From NCBI GenBank assembly GCA_900317155.1, contig ONFO01000013.1, positions 1-64,000 of the forward strand: a stretch of DNA of 64,000 bases. Reading direction: 5' to 3'. Positions within the stretch are counted from its first letter, which is position 1. Every line of letters starts with the position of its first letter. The DNA is from an uncultured Bacteroidales bacterium. GTDB taxonomy: Bacteria > Bacteroidota > Bacteroidia > Bacteroidales > F082. The position numbers were made by a program, and so were the translations under genes. Shown in pieces: positions 1 through 9,108 of this stretch. Below the pieces are notes generated by a model, which saw only the letters and a program-made list of their open reading frames with translations, searched no databases and was not told the DNA's origin.

Positions 1-145
1 TGATGTTCTATTTGGTGTTCCTTTGTTATAAGGTTCCTATCCCTAGCGCGGCATCACGCCGCGCCGGTCTTGTGCTGGCCTCAGACTTTCAATGAACTTT
101 CACGCTCCCGGCGTCCCCTCGTCCGTCCCCTCTTCCGTTCCGAAA
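1..145 (-). other. Probable leader of a stable RNA operon, 3' part outside window
   Basis: This stretch has no believable reading frame and lies downstream of a stable-RNA type promoter at 153-182 on the minus strand. It holds a GC-rich hairpin with 7-base arms (46-52 and 58-64, GCGCGGC/GCCGCGC). No tRNA is visible, so the transcript runs at least 145 bases before any mature RNA; this fits an rRNA operon leader better than a tRNA gene. The identity of the downstream RNA is inference because it lies beyond base 1. Confidence 0.45.
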
Positions 146-152
146 GCGGGTG

Positions 153-182
153 CAAAAGTACTACCTTTTCCCGAACTGGCAA
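153..182 (-). promoter_or_regulatory. Strong promoter, stable-RNA type
   Basis: On the minus strand a TTG (180-182) is followed after exactly 19 bases by TACTTTTG (153-160) and then CACCCGC. This is the Bacteroidota -33/-7 arrangement. The promoter of the tRNA-Asp gene at 14676-14705 has the same 19-base spacing and nearly the same flanks (GCTTGCCAG here, GCTTGTCAG there), which suggests that both drive stable RNA. Confidence 0.65.
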
Positions 183-303
183 GCACTTTTTTCAATTATT
201 TTTCATTTATTTTATATCTCACTGTATATCAATTAGAAAATTTTTCAAACGAAGCAAGAACAAGCATTAATCTACACCTAATTAATATAATAAAGAGGGA
301 AAA
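183..303. other. AT-rich gap, nothing recognised
   Basis: Between the stable-RNA promoter and the end of the yraN-like gene the sequence is AT-rich and without a plausible gene or clear hairpin. It probably holds upstream promoter sequence and the 3' end of the yraN transcript. Confidence 0.4.
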
Positions 304-660
304 TCAAGGCAAAAAAGCGTCTTCTATGTGGTTAACAACAGGCTCACCATCCCTAAAAATGATGGAAATGATGTCGAAACGCGTGCTTACATCTAACCCA
401 TTTTGAAAAATATAGGCATTGGCAGCCGAGATCAAACGACTCTGTTTTTGACGTGTGACAGCCATATCCGGATCTCCATATTCATCAGATTGACGTGCCT
501 TCACTTCAACAATGACCAATTCTTTACCTTTCTTGGCTATAATGTCTATTTCCTTGTGGATATTGCGCCAGTTCCGCTCTACAATATCGTAACCTTTCCG
601 CATAAGATATTGAGCAGCAACTTCTTCACCAAGTTTCCCTACTTCATTGTGCTTGGCCAT
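304..660 (-). CDS. YraN/UPF0102 family nuclease-like protein
   Basis: 118-residue protein of the YraN (UPF0102) family, a restriction-endonuclease-like fold found in most bacteria with no firmly established role. The N-terminal GEEVAAQYL helix, the E-I-D in 'HKEIDIIAKKG' and the E-V-K in 'VIVEVKARQ' match the PD-(D/E)xK-type catalytic pattern. The ATG at 658-660 is preferred; an in-frame TTG at 669 would overlap the upstream dikinase-like gene by four bases. The stop of that gene is only five bases upstream, so the two are very probably co-transcribed. Family assignment is solid; function is not known from sequence. Confidence 0.88.
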   Translation of the reverse strand: MAKHNEVGKLGEEVAAQYLMRKGYDIVERNWRNIHKEIDIIAKKGKELVIVEVKARQSDEYGDPDMAVTRQKQSRLISAANAYIFQNGLDVSTRFDIISIIFRDGEPVVNHIEDAFLP

Positions 661-665
661 GACTG

Positions 666-3600
666 TCAATAATTGTAGCCTTTGCCCATTTTCATCTTTT
701 CAGTCTGATAATGGCCCAAATATACAAGGCCAAGATTGCCGTCAATAGCGATTTCATCACCCATCTGTAACCGATGACCGTTCAACTCGCCACAATGCTT
801 TTCATCATAGACCTGCAGCTCAACGCAACTCACCACACACACTTTGCCCAACCGCACCGCTGTCACGGCAGCATGCGATGTGGCTCCACCTCGTGCAGTC
901 AATAAGCCATCGCAGTCGAAAATCATACCAATATCATCAGGGACTGTGTCGGGGCGCACGAGGATAACTTGTGCCTTACTGTTTTCCTTTCGCAATGTCT
1001 TGATATCTTCCTCGTTAAAGGCCACGAGGCCGTTCATCGCGCCACCACCGATGCCCATGCCGCGTCCAATCTGGTTCATTTCAGTAGGTGACTGCACAAA
1101 GGCGTTTACTTCATCTTCGAGTTTCAAGTCTTGGTCGCGGATTTGAAGGATATGGAAGTCCACGGGCTTGTCGGACTCGAATGTAAACTCCATTTCCTGC
1201 GGACTATAGCCGAGGTCTTCGGTCAGCACTTTCGCAATGGAGTAGATTTTCTTGTATATTTCAGGCAAAGCAGTTTGCATAGACGGACCTTCCAAGTTGG
1301 CGGCCTTGCGTTGCGTCTCGCCAATAGGCAGCGGCTTAACCAAACCACCCACAATATCCTCACCTTGGCTGCGCATGGTGAAGTCGCCATAAAGGTGTAC
1401 GCCTGGACGCTCACGATGCGGGTTCTGTGTAAAGACAACACCCGTACCCGACACCTCACTCAGGTTACCAAACATCATCTGTTGCACGATGACAGCAGTA
1501 CCCCAATTCTCAGAGATGCCCAAATGACGGCGATATGCCAATGCGCGTTCAGAGTTCCAAGATTCAAAGACCATATTCACGCAGTCAATGATTTGCTTAA
1601 ATGGATCTTGCTCAAACTCAACCTTGTTTTCTTCAAGGATTTGCTTATATGCGTATGCCATCTCTCGCATCTCAAACGCATCGAACTCGCTCTTTTGCTT
1701 CACGCTGTACTTCGACTTGAACCTTTTGATTTCCTCATCGAAAACGTCACGGTCGATGCCTTTGGCCATACCCCAACTTTGCAGCAAGCGACGATAGGAA
1801 TCCCACACCGCCCAAGCCTTGTTGCCATTGGTACCAATGGCCTCGACAAGCTCATCGTTAAGGCCGACATTGAGGAAAGTATCCATGGCACCAGGCATGG
1901 AAATGGCCGTACCTGAACGCACTGAGACGAGTAACGGAGCCTCGGGATTGCCAAACTTTCTGCCACTAATACGTTCCAAGTCAGCAATATGTTTCTTTAT
2001 CATACCATGAATTTCAGTTCGCAGCTCAGGAATAGTATTGATGGTCTCGTTGCGACGGAAAGTTTCGGTGGTAATAACAAAACCTGGAGGCACTGGCATC
2101 CCCAAGAGATACAGCTTTTTCAGGTTGTTGGCCTTGTTTCCGATAAAGACCTGGTTGTCCATCTTAGGCGTTTCTTTCCAGAACGGGCTGACCAGCATCT
2201 CCGAGTTGTAGGTCATGATGTCGCTGATGAGTTTCTCGTCCAAGGTGGCTTCCATGGTACGCAAAGAGTTGAGGATACGGCCAATAAAGTTATCCAAAGG
2301 TTGCATCAGGAAGGCATCGGAAAGGAGGTCGCGATGGAATTCCTCCGACTTTTTGTTGATTAACGCAGCCGTCTCACGCTCGCTGAGTTTCCCCTCTGGG
2401 TCGAAGAGTTGCGGAATGACAATCTTCAGTGGGTATTCATAAGACTTTAGGAAATATTTTATGATGATACGACGAACGTCCTCGGCGATGAATTGGAAGA
2501 TGTTGATATATTGTCCGAAAGAGAAGCTTCGCGAGGTCAAACTGTAGCGCAACATGTCGAGTTTTGAGTTGAAGCTCTGGTTGGTGATGCCGTCGAGTTC
2601 GAGGCCGTTGCGGAAGTATTCAAGGATGGAATAAATCTGATTCAACGTACGCTCAGAGATGTATTCCAGGTTGATGCTCTGCACCACTTTTTCCATCAGC
2701 TGTGTGGCCACACGTTCAAGTCGGAAAGTCAAGCCCATGGCCTCAAACTTGTTCTCACGATAGGTGCCATACATCGACGGGATGCCGATGGCGATATGCC
2801 GCTTGTGGTAGATGTTTTCCCAGCCCTCACTCTGTTCGGGATTAAAGATGACTGTCTTCAACTTATCCATAAAGGCATAGATCATCGTTAGAGACTTGCC
2901 GAAGTCCTTAGCCTTATAAACCTTCTCAAACTCGTCGATTTCCTCATCGGGAATGAAGGGGAAGCTACTCAACGAGCTGAAGATGTTGACCGACTCGAAG
3001 CTGTATTTCTCACGAAGATAGGCATACAGGTCGCGGATATCCATGAGGCGGGCACGTTCACGCTGATACAAGTCTTCCTCAAGTTCAATACGTCGGGCTG
3101 CGGAACCAATCAGGTTCTCGTAGTCGTCGCGCGACAGCATCAGCACATCCTCGGGGTTGAGGCAGGATATTTCGCACATGGTCTGCACGAGGTTGTGGAC
3201 ATGCACGAACCATGTGCTTTTCTTGTCAATGCTTTCAAAGACGTTTTTGGGCAAGATGGGTTTCAGTTGGTCGAGGTTGCCGTCGCTCCAGAACTTGAAC
3301 ACATCGAAAGTCAAGGCAATCAGTGTGTTGTTGCTCTCGGTGTGTACCTGTTTGCGGAGGAAATGCACCAATTGATCCTGACGACCTGAGATTTCGTCCA
3401 TGTTGGTGGTCACATTGCGGATTTCGCCCTCGGCACCAATCTCGTTGAAATAGACAGGGAAAATACGCGTCAACTGCTTCACCTTTTTATAATAAGGTGT
3501 GATGTTGGAGTTCAAGATTTTGGTAATCTCGCGTTGGAAGAGGTCGGTGTCGCTCAGGAAGATACCACCCAACTTCAGATTGACAATCAAAGCCGACAAC

Positions 3601-4808
3601 AACTTGTCCATAGGCGTCTTGGAGTGTTCAATCAATTCAAGCCACACGCGGATATTCTTGATATGGTTCTCATCCACAGAAAGTTGCCAATCTTCGCCCA
3701 CAAATACGTTGCCTGGGGTGACGAAACCGAAAGCGATGAGTTTTTTCTCAAAGTAGTTGACGATTTCCTTCTGCTCAGTCTGGTCTACATCGATAATCTT
3801 CAAACCCAAAGTGAGCTGGAAATCGAGCACGGCGGACATATAGTCCTCGCGCAGTTCTTCGGCGAGATCGAAAATCGTGTCAATGAAAGGAATCAATTCG
3901 TCTTGCAGCATCTCATCGATGGCATCGCGCATCATGCGGTCCATATTCCAGATAAGACGTTCGCGTTGGTTCTCCATGCCCGGCAGGTGGAGCAGGAAGA
4001 AGACATAGTGGAACTTGGTGATGAAATGCGGGAAGGCCTTCTCCGACTCGGTGAAACGTTTGGCCACCTGTTCAAAATGAGGCATGTTGGTCAACTTCTC
4101 CCAAGTGTCAGCAGCTTTCAAATCGGCGTTCAACTGGTTGAAATAAGGTTGGCCGATTTCATCACAAACAGTTCGTATTTCCTCCTCGTTCAGCAGCGAC
4201 TTCTTGCTCTGCACCCAGTTTTCCACCTGCGAGGTCTCTTGCCAATAGCGGTAGTTTTCTTGCAGCATCATTCGGAGCAAGTTGCAAGCTTGGGCTTTAA
4301 ATCGCTCGTCTTGGGCCACTTTGTCGAGATAACGTCCAGCGTGCTTGGTGGCTAAGATGAACACATCCTTATTGGCTTCAAAGGAATCATTCAATATATT
4401 GAAAACCAACTTGATCAATTCTAAATGCTTAGGCGATTCAACCATCACTTTATTGGCAAACTCCATCAATGTGATGATGATGTTGAGCCTCAATTTGGCA
4501 GCCACTTCAGGCTTCAGCAGGCTGTGCATCATCTCTAAAGGAATGTTCAACGCATCAGCGGGGATGTCGTCTCGAGTGTAGAACCAGAAGTCGTCCATCA
4601 ACATCTTACGTAGTTCTTCTGCGACGAAGGTATGGTTCGACAAAGGATGATGGTATTCGGTGATACACTCCTTAGCGCGTTTGTTGATGCCAAAATATTT
4701 GGCCGACAACTCGATAAAATGTTGGTGTTCTTCGGGAATGAAGATATCTTTATATCTGGTCTGTGCCAGATTGGCCTCAAGGGCACTTGATTTGAAGGAT
4801 TCTGACAT
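666..4808 (-). CDS. Giant PEP/pyruvate dikinase-like protein lacking the PEP-binding barrel
   Basis: 1380 residues. The C-terminal third resembles the front half of pyruvate phosphate dikinase: an ATP-grasp-like nucleotide-binding part from about residue 883 (GNKANNLKKLYLLGMPVPPGF; VSVRSGTAISMPGAMDT) and then a swivelling phosphohistidine domain with TARGGATSHAA, whose histidine is residue 1312. The protein ends about 70 residues later, so the PEP/pyruvate-binding TIM barrel is missing. The first ~880 residues are mostly charged and helical-looking and match no domain I can name. It could therefore pass phosphate from ATP through the histidine to some other acceptor, as glucan, water dikinase or rifampicin phosphotransferase do; that is inference. 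It is the first gene of a leftward pair with the yraN-like gene and is divergent from gap. Confidence 0.75.
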   Translation of the reverse strand: MSESFKSSALEANLAQTRYKDIFIPEEHQHFIELSAKYFGINKRAKECITEYHHPLSNHTFVAEELRKMLMDDFWFYTRDDIPADALNIPLEMMHSLLKPEVAAKLRLNIIITLMEFANKVMVESPKHLELIKLVFNILNDSFEANKDVFILATKHAGRYLDKVAQDERFKAQACNLLRMMLQENYRYWQETSQVENWVQSKKSLLNEEEIRTVCDEIGQPYFNQLNADLKAADTWEKLTNMPHFEQVAKRFTESEKAFPHFITKFHYVFFLLHLPGMENQRERLIWNMDRMMRDAIDEMLQDELIPFIDTIFDLAEELREDYMSAVLDFQLTLGLKIIDVDQTEQKEIVNYFEKKLIAFGFVTPGNVFVGEDWQLSVDENHIKNIRVWLELIEHSKTPMDKLLSALIVNLKLGGIFLSDTDLFQREITKILNSNITPYYKKVKQLTRIFPVYFNEIGAEGEIRNVTTNMDEISGRQDQLVHFLRKQVHTESNNTLIALTFDVFKFWSDGNLDQLKPILPKNVFESIDKKSTWFVHVHNLVQTMCEISCLNPEDVLMLSRDDYENLIGSAARRIELEEDLYQRERARLMDIRDLYAYLREKYSFESVNIFSSLSSFPFIPDEEIDEFEKVYKAKDFGKSLTMIYAFMDKLKTVIFNPEQSEGWENIYHKRHIAIGIPSMYGTYRENKFEAMGLTFRLERVATQLMEKVVQSINLEYISERTLNQIYSILEYFRNGLELDGITNQSFNSKLDMLRYSLTSRSFSFGQYINIFQFIAEDVRRIIIKYFLKSYEYPLKIVIPQLFDPEGKLSERETAALINKKSEEFHRDLLSDAFLMQPLDNFIGRILNSLRTMEATLDEKLISDIMTYNSEMLVSPFWKETPKMDNQVFIGNKANNLKKLYLLGMPVPPGFVITTETFRRNETINTIPELRTEIHGMIKKHIADLERISGRKFGNPEAPLLVSVRSGTAISMPGAMDTFLNVGLNDELVEAIGTNGNKAWAVWDSYRRLLQSWGMAKGIDRDVFDEEIKRFKSKYSVKQKSEFDAFEMREMAYAYKQILEENKVEFEQDPFKQIIDCVNMVFESWNSERALAYRRHLGISENWGTAVIVQQMMFGNLSEVSGTGVVFTQNPHRERPGVHLYGDFTMRSQGEDIVGGLVKPLPIGETQRKAANLEGPSMQTALPEIYKKIYSIAKVLTEDLGYSPQEMEFTFESDKPVDFHILQIRDQDLKLEDEVNAFVQSPTEMNQIGRGMGIGGGAMNGLVAFNEEDIKTLRKENSKAQVILVRPDTVPDDIGMIFDCDGLLTARGGATSHAAVTAVRLGKVCVVSCVELQVYDEKHCGELNGHRLQMGDEIAIDGNLGLVYLGHYQTEKMKMGKGYNY

Positions 4809-4828
4809 GATTCATTTGATAAAGTTTG

Positions 4829-4836
4829 CAAAAATA
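4829..4836 (-). promoter_or_regulatory. -7 promoter box for the dikinase-like gene
   Basis: TATTTTTG on the minus strand, 20 bases before the start codon. It matches TAnnTTTG. A divergent box for gap lies 33 bases away. Confidence 0.55.
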
Positions 4837-4869
4837 CGGAAAAACCGACGAAGATTTCTATAGAAATTG

Positions 4870-4877
4870 TATTTTTG
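4870..4877 (+). promoter_or_regulatory. -7 promoter box for gap
   Basis: TATTTTTG followed by CACC, 45 bases before the gap start codon. No clear TTG lies 19 bases upstream, so the -33 element is weak or atypical. Confidence 0.55.
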
Positions 4878-4922
4878 CACCCTCAAAAACGAAAACGAAC
4901 AATCATTAAATAAAGTAATCAA

Positions 4923-5930
4923 ATGGAAAAGATTAAAGTTGGTATCAATGGTTTCGGCCGCATTGGCCGTAACGTGTTCCGCATCATCTGCGAACGTCCG
5001 AACTTAGAAATCGTGGGCGTCAACGACCTGACAAGCACCAAGGTGCTGGCCCACTTGTTGAAATATGACTCCACCCAGGGCAAGTTCCCTGGCACAGTGG
5101 AATATGACGAGACTGCTCTGATTGTCAATGGCGTGCGCGTCCCCGTCACGGCTGAACGTTCACCGCTGAACATCAAATGGAGCAAAACTCCCGATGTAGT
5201 GGTTGAATCCACCGGCGTGTTCCGCTCGAAGGAAAGCAGCAAGGGCGGCTACGGCGACCACCTGAAGAACGGTGCCAAGAAAGTCATCCTCTCCGCTCCC
5301 TCGAAGGACGCCATCGACGCCACCGTCGTGGTCGGCGTGAACAACAACGACCTGACCGACGAGGTGGAATGCGTCAGCAACGCCTCCTGCACCACCAACT
5401 GCCTGGCTCCCGTCGCCAAGGTGCTGAACGACCGCTTCGGCATCGAACAGGGTTACATCACCACCATCCACAGCTACACCAACGACCAAGTCATCCTCGA
5501 CGGTCCGCACAGCGACCTGCGTCGTGCCCGTAGCGCCGCCATGTCGCAAATCCCGACCACCACTGGTGCCGCCAAGGCCGTGGGTATCGTCATCCCTGAA
5601 CTGAATGGCAAGCTCGATGGCATCGCCGTCCGTGTTCCTACGCCTACCGGTTCACTCGTCGACCTCGTCTGCACACTGAAGACCGAAGCCACGAAAGAAG
5701 AAATCAACGCCGCCATGAAGGAAGCCGCCGAAGGCCCGATGAAGGGTGTGCTCGAATACACTGAAGACCCGATTGTGAGCTGCGACGTCATCCACAACCC
5801 ACATAGCAGCATCTTCGATGCCCAAAGCACCATGGTGATGGGCAAGATGGTGAAGATCATGTCGTGGTACGACAACGAATGGGGTTATTCCAACCGCATG
5901 GTCGACCTCATCGAGATGATGAAATATTGA
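4923..5930 (+). CDS. gap: Glyceraldehyde-3-phosphate dehydrogenase
   Basis: 335 residues, the usual length. It oxidises glyceraldehyde 3-phosphate to 1,3-bisphosphoglycerate with NAD in cytoplasmic glycolysis and gluconeogenesis. The N-terminal GINGFGRIGRNVFR is the dinucleotide-binding loop. The catalytic cysteine is Cys156 in SNASCTTNCLAP, and the C-terminal WYDNEWGYSNR is also present. It is a single-gene transcript bounded by its own promoter and a large hairpin at 5945-6006. Codon use is strongly biased towards C-ending codons compared with its neighbours, as expected for a highly expressed gene. Confidence 0.97.
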   Translation: MEKIKVGINGFGRIGRNVFRIICERPNLEIVGVNDLTSTKVLAHLLKYDSTQGKFPGTVEYDETALIVNGVRVPVTAERSPLNIKWSKTPDVVVESTGVFRSKESSKGGYGDHLKNGAKKVILSAPSKDAIDATVVVGVNNNDLTDEVECVSNASCTTNCLAPVAKVLNDRFGIEQGYITTIHSYTNDQVILDGPHSDLRRARSAAMSQIPTTTGAAKAVGIVIPELNGKLDGIAVRVPTPTGSLVDLVCTLKTEATKEEINAAMKEAAEGPMKGVLEYTEDPIVSCDVIHNPHSSIFDAQSTMVMGKMVKIMSWYDNEWGYSNRMVDLIEMMKY

Positions 5931-5944
5931 TAATTAGTTATTGT

Positions 5945-6006
5945 GGGACTGTCACAGCGTGGCAACCGCAATGAAAAAAGATAGGGCTGCCATAATATGA
6001 CGGCCC
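5945..6006. terminator. Long imperfect hairpin between convergent genes
   Basis: The arms GGGACTGTCAC...GTGGCAACC (5945-5967) and GGGCTGCCAT...ATGACGGCCC (5984-6006) pair imperfectly around a short AT-rich loop, and a T-rich tract follows on the plus strand. It can end transcription of gap and, read the other way, of the gene ending at 6015. The same sequence family recurs at 54731-54796. Confidence 0.55.
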
Positions 6007-6014
6007 TTCATTTT

Positions 6015-8273
6015 TTATCGCACAACGGTGATGGAGCCTTGTAAATGCAGGCTCTCCTCCCCAGTTGCGCCAATGTACGTGATATCGGTGACATAGAAGT
6101 AGGTACCTGGCGGGCAGTCCATTTTGGTCAGCTTGCTCTTGCCGTCCCATTGGATGAGCGGGTCTTCAGTGTCATGAAGAATATTGCCCCAACGGTTGAA
6201 AATCACGGTCTTGGCACCTGAAATAAGGGATAGTCCTGTCACTTTTGGCTCGAAAACGTCGTTGATGCCATCACCATTCGGAGTAAAGACATTAGGCAGT
6301 TGGTAGGAGAACTCCTCTATTGGTTCTTCCTGTCCGATATTCACAATCACAATGGCGGAATAGTTCACTAATGGCCGAAGGATACCTTCCATGGTATAAT
6401 GGCCGAAGGTGCGAACATAATAACGATAGGTCTCGTCGCTCTCCACATCGGTATCGGTATATTCCATACCCTCCACAGTGGCAATCCTCACGAAATGGTC
6501 GTCCACTTCTTTGAAGACTTGGGTGCTGTCCACAAGCCAAGGCACGGCTTCAGTCCATGTGAGGAGCGCCTCATTGTTGGTTCCATTAACTGTAAGCATA
6601 ACAGCCGAAGCTGAAACACTCGTACCCATCAGCTGCTGTTGGGCATCGCGCATCTCAACCTTATATAATAAAGAATTAGTCATTGCCAAATCGACATTTG
6701 CGTCACGGAAAGTCGTGTCGGCGCCTTCATAAACGGCTGAGGCCTCTCCGTCAAGGATACGGGTAAGCGTGTAACTGAACGGCGCGACAAATTGCTCGTC
6801 AATCTCTTTGGGCTGAGTCCAGCATGTGACGACCTGACCCGACACAAGGTCGACGCTGTCGTTCGTGACATGCGTCATCAAAGGGCTATCGTTTTTCAAC
6901 TCCACACAAACAGCGTCGCTGACGATGCTCAAGGCACCATCGGGGAATTGGGCAAGCACCCGATATTCATAAGCAACACCCTGCGGCAAGTCATGGTCGG
7001 TATAAGTGGTAGCCGTGGCTCCATTCAACGTAGCCAAAAGTTGATACCCTGCACGTATGCCCGTTTCACAAGCATCAGGTTCATAGCCATCACAACCCGC
7101 CTTACGGTAGACCAATAAGGCGACCGCATTGGAACAAGGATAAGCCGTCCAAGAAAGGATAGCATCATGGCCATGCACCTCAGCGAAAAGATTCTGCACC
7201 TTAGGTCCCATCACGCTGATGCTGACGGTCCTCACGTTGGTCAAGCTCACAGGGGTGGCATCGTCTTTGGCATGAATCACAAGCTGATAAGGCGTATTTC
7301 GAATATGGACATGGTTGGTGCTCCAAATAAACTCCATCTGAGGATGCAAGCCAAAATCAGACTCGGGATTGAGGATAGCTGGACTGACGGACAGTTCCAA
7401 AGGTGCTCCCGATGCCGTCAGGGTGACGTTGTCGCCATCGGGGTCGGATGCCGAGATGAGGAAATCGAGTTGTTGACCTGCCAAAAGACAATACTGCTCG
7501 TCACATTGAATCTCAGGCAAATCGTTATCACAGACCGAAATCAGGATTTGCATATCACGTATCACGGAACCGATTTTGATGCCATGCCGCCATTCCTCCA
7601 CCATAAACGCCACATTATACTCGCCTTGCATCACGGGAACATCCCATCGCAACTCACCCGTCATGGGGTCAATTTCAAACGATTGCGATGCCTGTGGAAA
7701 TGTATAACCTGGCACATCCAACCCATCCAAGCCTTTGCAGTTCACCAATTTATAACTCAAACTATCACCATCAGGGTCGTAGGCAGAAGGATTGTGGAGG
7801 TAGAGTTTGCCTACACAACCCTTGTCGACTGGTGCGTTGAGCAGCTGCACTGAGTTGTTATAGCCCAAGAACGGGTTGATGACCAGTTCCGTCTCGATGT
7901 GCATGGGCACCATCACCGAGTTGGGCACGTTGACCACTCCATAGTTGCGGTTGGCATCCTCCATGCTGATGGTGTAAGTTCCTGAGGAAGAGAAATTGTG
8001 GATTTTCTTGTACACATTCAGTGTGTAGTCGTCGCCTAGGTTCTGGAGTACCACACGGGGGATGTATTCTTGCGTGCCGTCGCCCCATTGCACGAGCAGG
8101 GAATCGCGTTGCAAACCAGCAGGGCTGGGGGTATAGGTAAAACAAGTGAGCGTAAACTCGTAAGCATTGCCACCGAGCCAGGTATAGGTGATTTCGGCTG
8201 CACGCTGATGGGTCGCCTTTGCAGTGAAGGCGAAGCAGAACAGGAGTCCAAATATGAGCAGCAGTTTACGCAT
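6015..8273 (-). CDS. Secreted T9SS type B (gliding motility-associated C-terminal) surface protein
   Basis: About 752 residues. The ATG at 8273 is followed by a clear signal peptide (MRKLLLIFGLLFCFAFTAKA); an upstream in-frame start would add a non-signal extension across the promoter. The middle contains Ig/cadherin-like segments (YDPDGDSLSYKL, SDPDGDNVTL) and then fibronectin type III-like repeats. The last ~90 residues are the gliding motility-associated C-terminal domain (LPNVFTPNGDGINDVF, FNRWGNILHD, WDGK, GTYFYV), which targets proteins to the type IX secretion system. The function is probably surface adhesion or display; no enzymatic motif is visible. A second protein with this tail is at 19529-20743. 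Confidence 0.88.
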   Translation of the reverse strand: MRKLLLIFGLLFCFAFTAKATHQRAAEITYTWLGGNAYEFTLTCFTYTPSPAGLQRDSLLVQWGDGTQEYIPRVVLQNLGDDYTLNVYKKIHNFSSSGTYTISMEDANRNYGVVNVPNSVMVPMHIETELVINPFLGYNNSVQLLNAPVDKGCVGKLYLHNPSAYDPDGDSLSYKLVNCKGLDGLDVPGYTFPQASQSFEIDPMTGELRWDVPVMQGEYNVAFMVEEWRHGIKIGSVIRDMQILISVCDNDLPEIQCDEQYCLLAGQQLDFLISASDPDGDNVTLTASGAPLELSVSPAILNPESDFGLHPQMEFIWSTNHVHIRNTPYQLVIHAKDDATPVSLTNVRTVSISVMGPKVQNLFAEVHGHDAILSWTAYPCSNAVALLVYRKAGCDGYEPDACETGIRAGYQLLATLNGATATTYTDHDLPQGVAYEYRVLAQFPDGALSIVSDAVCVELKNDSPLMTHVTNDSVDLVSGQVVTCWTQPKEIDEQFVAPFSYTLTRILDGEASAVYEGADTTFRDANVDLAMTNSLLYKVEMRDAQQQLMGTSVSASAVMLTVNGTNNEALLTWTEAVPWLVDSTQVFKEVDDHFVRIATVEGMEYTDTDVESDETYRYYVRTFGHYTMEGILRPLVNYSAIVIVNIGQEEPIEEFSYQLPNVFTPNGDGINDVFEPKVTGLSLISGAKTVIFNRWGNILHDTEDPLIQWDGKSKLTKMDCPPGTYFYVTDITYIGATGEESLHLQGSITVVR

Positions 8274-8297
8274 TGTGGTACTACCTTTTTGAGATTG

Positions 8298-8305
8298 CAA
8301 ATGTA
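8298..8305 (-). promoter_or_regulatory. -7 box for the T9SS protein gene
   Basis: TACATTTG on the minus strand, 24 bases before the ATG at 8273. It supports that start over the longer frame beginning at 8360. Confidence 0.5.
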
Positions 8306-8349
8306 GTGTTTTTTTCTGACAGCGGCTCTTCGACAAGCTCAGGGACCGC

Positions 8350-8387
8350 AAAAAAAGCATCCACCTTTAGTTTAGGCGGATGCTTTT
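8350..8387 (-). terminator. Rho-independent terminator after mscL
   Basis: Arms AAAAGCATCC (8353-8362) and GGATGCTTTT (8378-8387) form a stem that on the minus strand runs into a T-tract at 8350-8356. Confidence 0.75.
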
Positions 8388-8408
8388 CATTCTAAGACGA
8401 GCCAAAGA

Positions 8409-8831
8409 TTACTTGTTCTTCAGCAAATCGCGAATCTCAGCGAGGAGTTCCTCTTGGGTCGGGCCAGCGGGAGCTGCGGGCTCTTCGGGTTTGGGTTCTT
8501 CTCTCTTCATCTTGTTGATGCCCTTGATGACCAAGAAGATGGAGAAGGCGATGATGATGAAGTCGAAGATAACCTGCAGGAAGTTACCCCAGGTCATGGT
8601 CAAGGCCGGTTTGACAACGGTCTCCCCATCCATGACGGCTTCACGAATCACCCACTTCCAATCGGTGAAGTTGAGGCCACCCGTGACGGCACCGATGAGC
8701 GGCATGATGATGTCGGACACCAATGAAGACACGATTTTACCGAACGCACCGCCGATGACCACACCGACAGCCATGTCCATGACGTTGCCCTTCATGGCAA
8801 ACTCCTTGAATTCTTGCATAAATTTACCCAT
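8409..8831 (-). CDS. mscL: Large-conductance mechanosensitive channel
   Basis: 140 residues, typical for MscL, the inner-membrane channel that opens under extreme membrane tension to release solutes on osmotic down-shock. The N-terminal [20 protein letters not shown] amphipathic segment, first transmembrane helix ([20 protein letters not shown]), periplasmic loop and second helix ([18 protein letters not shown]) are all present. A conserved cytoplasmic helix ends the protein ([11 protein letters not shown]). The start at 8831 was chosen because the MGKF N-terminus is conserved; the open frame extends 71 codons further but runs through the promoter. It is a single-gene unit with its own promoter and terminator. 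Confidence 0.96.
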   Translation of the reverse strand: MGKFMQEFKEFAMKGNVMDMAVGVVIGGAFGKIVSSLVSDIIMPLIGAVTGGLNFTDWKWVIREAVMDGETVVKPALTMTWGNFLQVIFDFIIIAFSIFLVIKGINKMKREEPKPEEPAAPAGPTQEELLAEIRDLLKNK

Positions 8832-8900
8832 AGCGATAATGTTTAATTGTTGTTTGTTGAATTGTTGATTGTTTAACTGTTGAACTATTGTTTCTTTTTG

Positions 8901-8908
8901 CAAAGGTA
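8901..8908 (-). promoter_or_regulatory. -7 box for mscL
   Basis: TACCTTTG on the minus strand followed by CAAAAAG, about 70 bases before the mscL ATG. The leader between holds short GTTGATTGTTTAA-like repeats of unknown meaning. Confidence 0.5.
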
Positions 8909-8996
8909 AAAAGAAAATAGGTCGAAGCAAGAAAAAAGTGCACCTTTTTTCCAAAAACGAAATTGACTTCGCTTGTGTTTGTCCATTGAAAACAAC

Positions 8997-9036
8997 AAAA
9001 AAGGCAGCCTTCTTTCTCCCAAAAAAGAAGGCCGCC
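8997..9036 (-). terminator. Rho-independent terminator after the lipoprotein gene
   Basis: Arms at 9003-9015 (GGCAGCCTTCTTT) and 9024-9036 pair over 13 positions with one mismatch. On the minus strand the stem is followed by TTTTTT (8997-9002). It ends the unit 9109-11285. Confidence 0.75.
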
Positions 9037-9108
9037 TCAATCATTTTTTAGTCTCTTCTGCGCTCGTGCCGCAGCGCGCTCGCACGCCCGCAGCAACGCA
9101 CAGCTCGC

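Noticed and set aside
70..406. Two overlapping short frames at the left edge
   Set aside because: They run through the stable-RNA promoter and leader and have no start context or homology-like pattern.
1131..1916. Plus-strand frame of 261 codons inside the dikinase-like gene
   Set aside because: Antisense shadow; the minus-strand gene has clear domain motifs across this interval.
8340..8360. Upstream start (8360) for the T9SS protein gene
   Set aside because: The extension has no signal-peptide character and would overlap the -7 box at 8298-8305; the ATG at 8273 is followed by a proper signal peptide.
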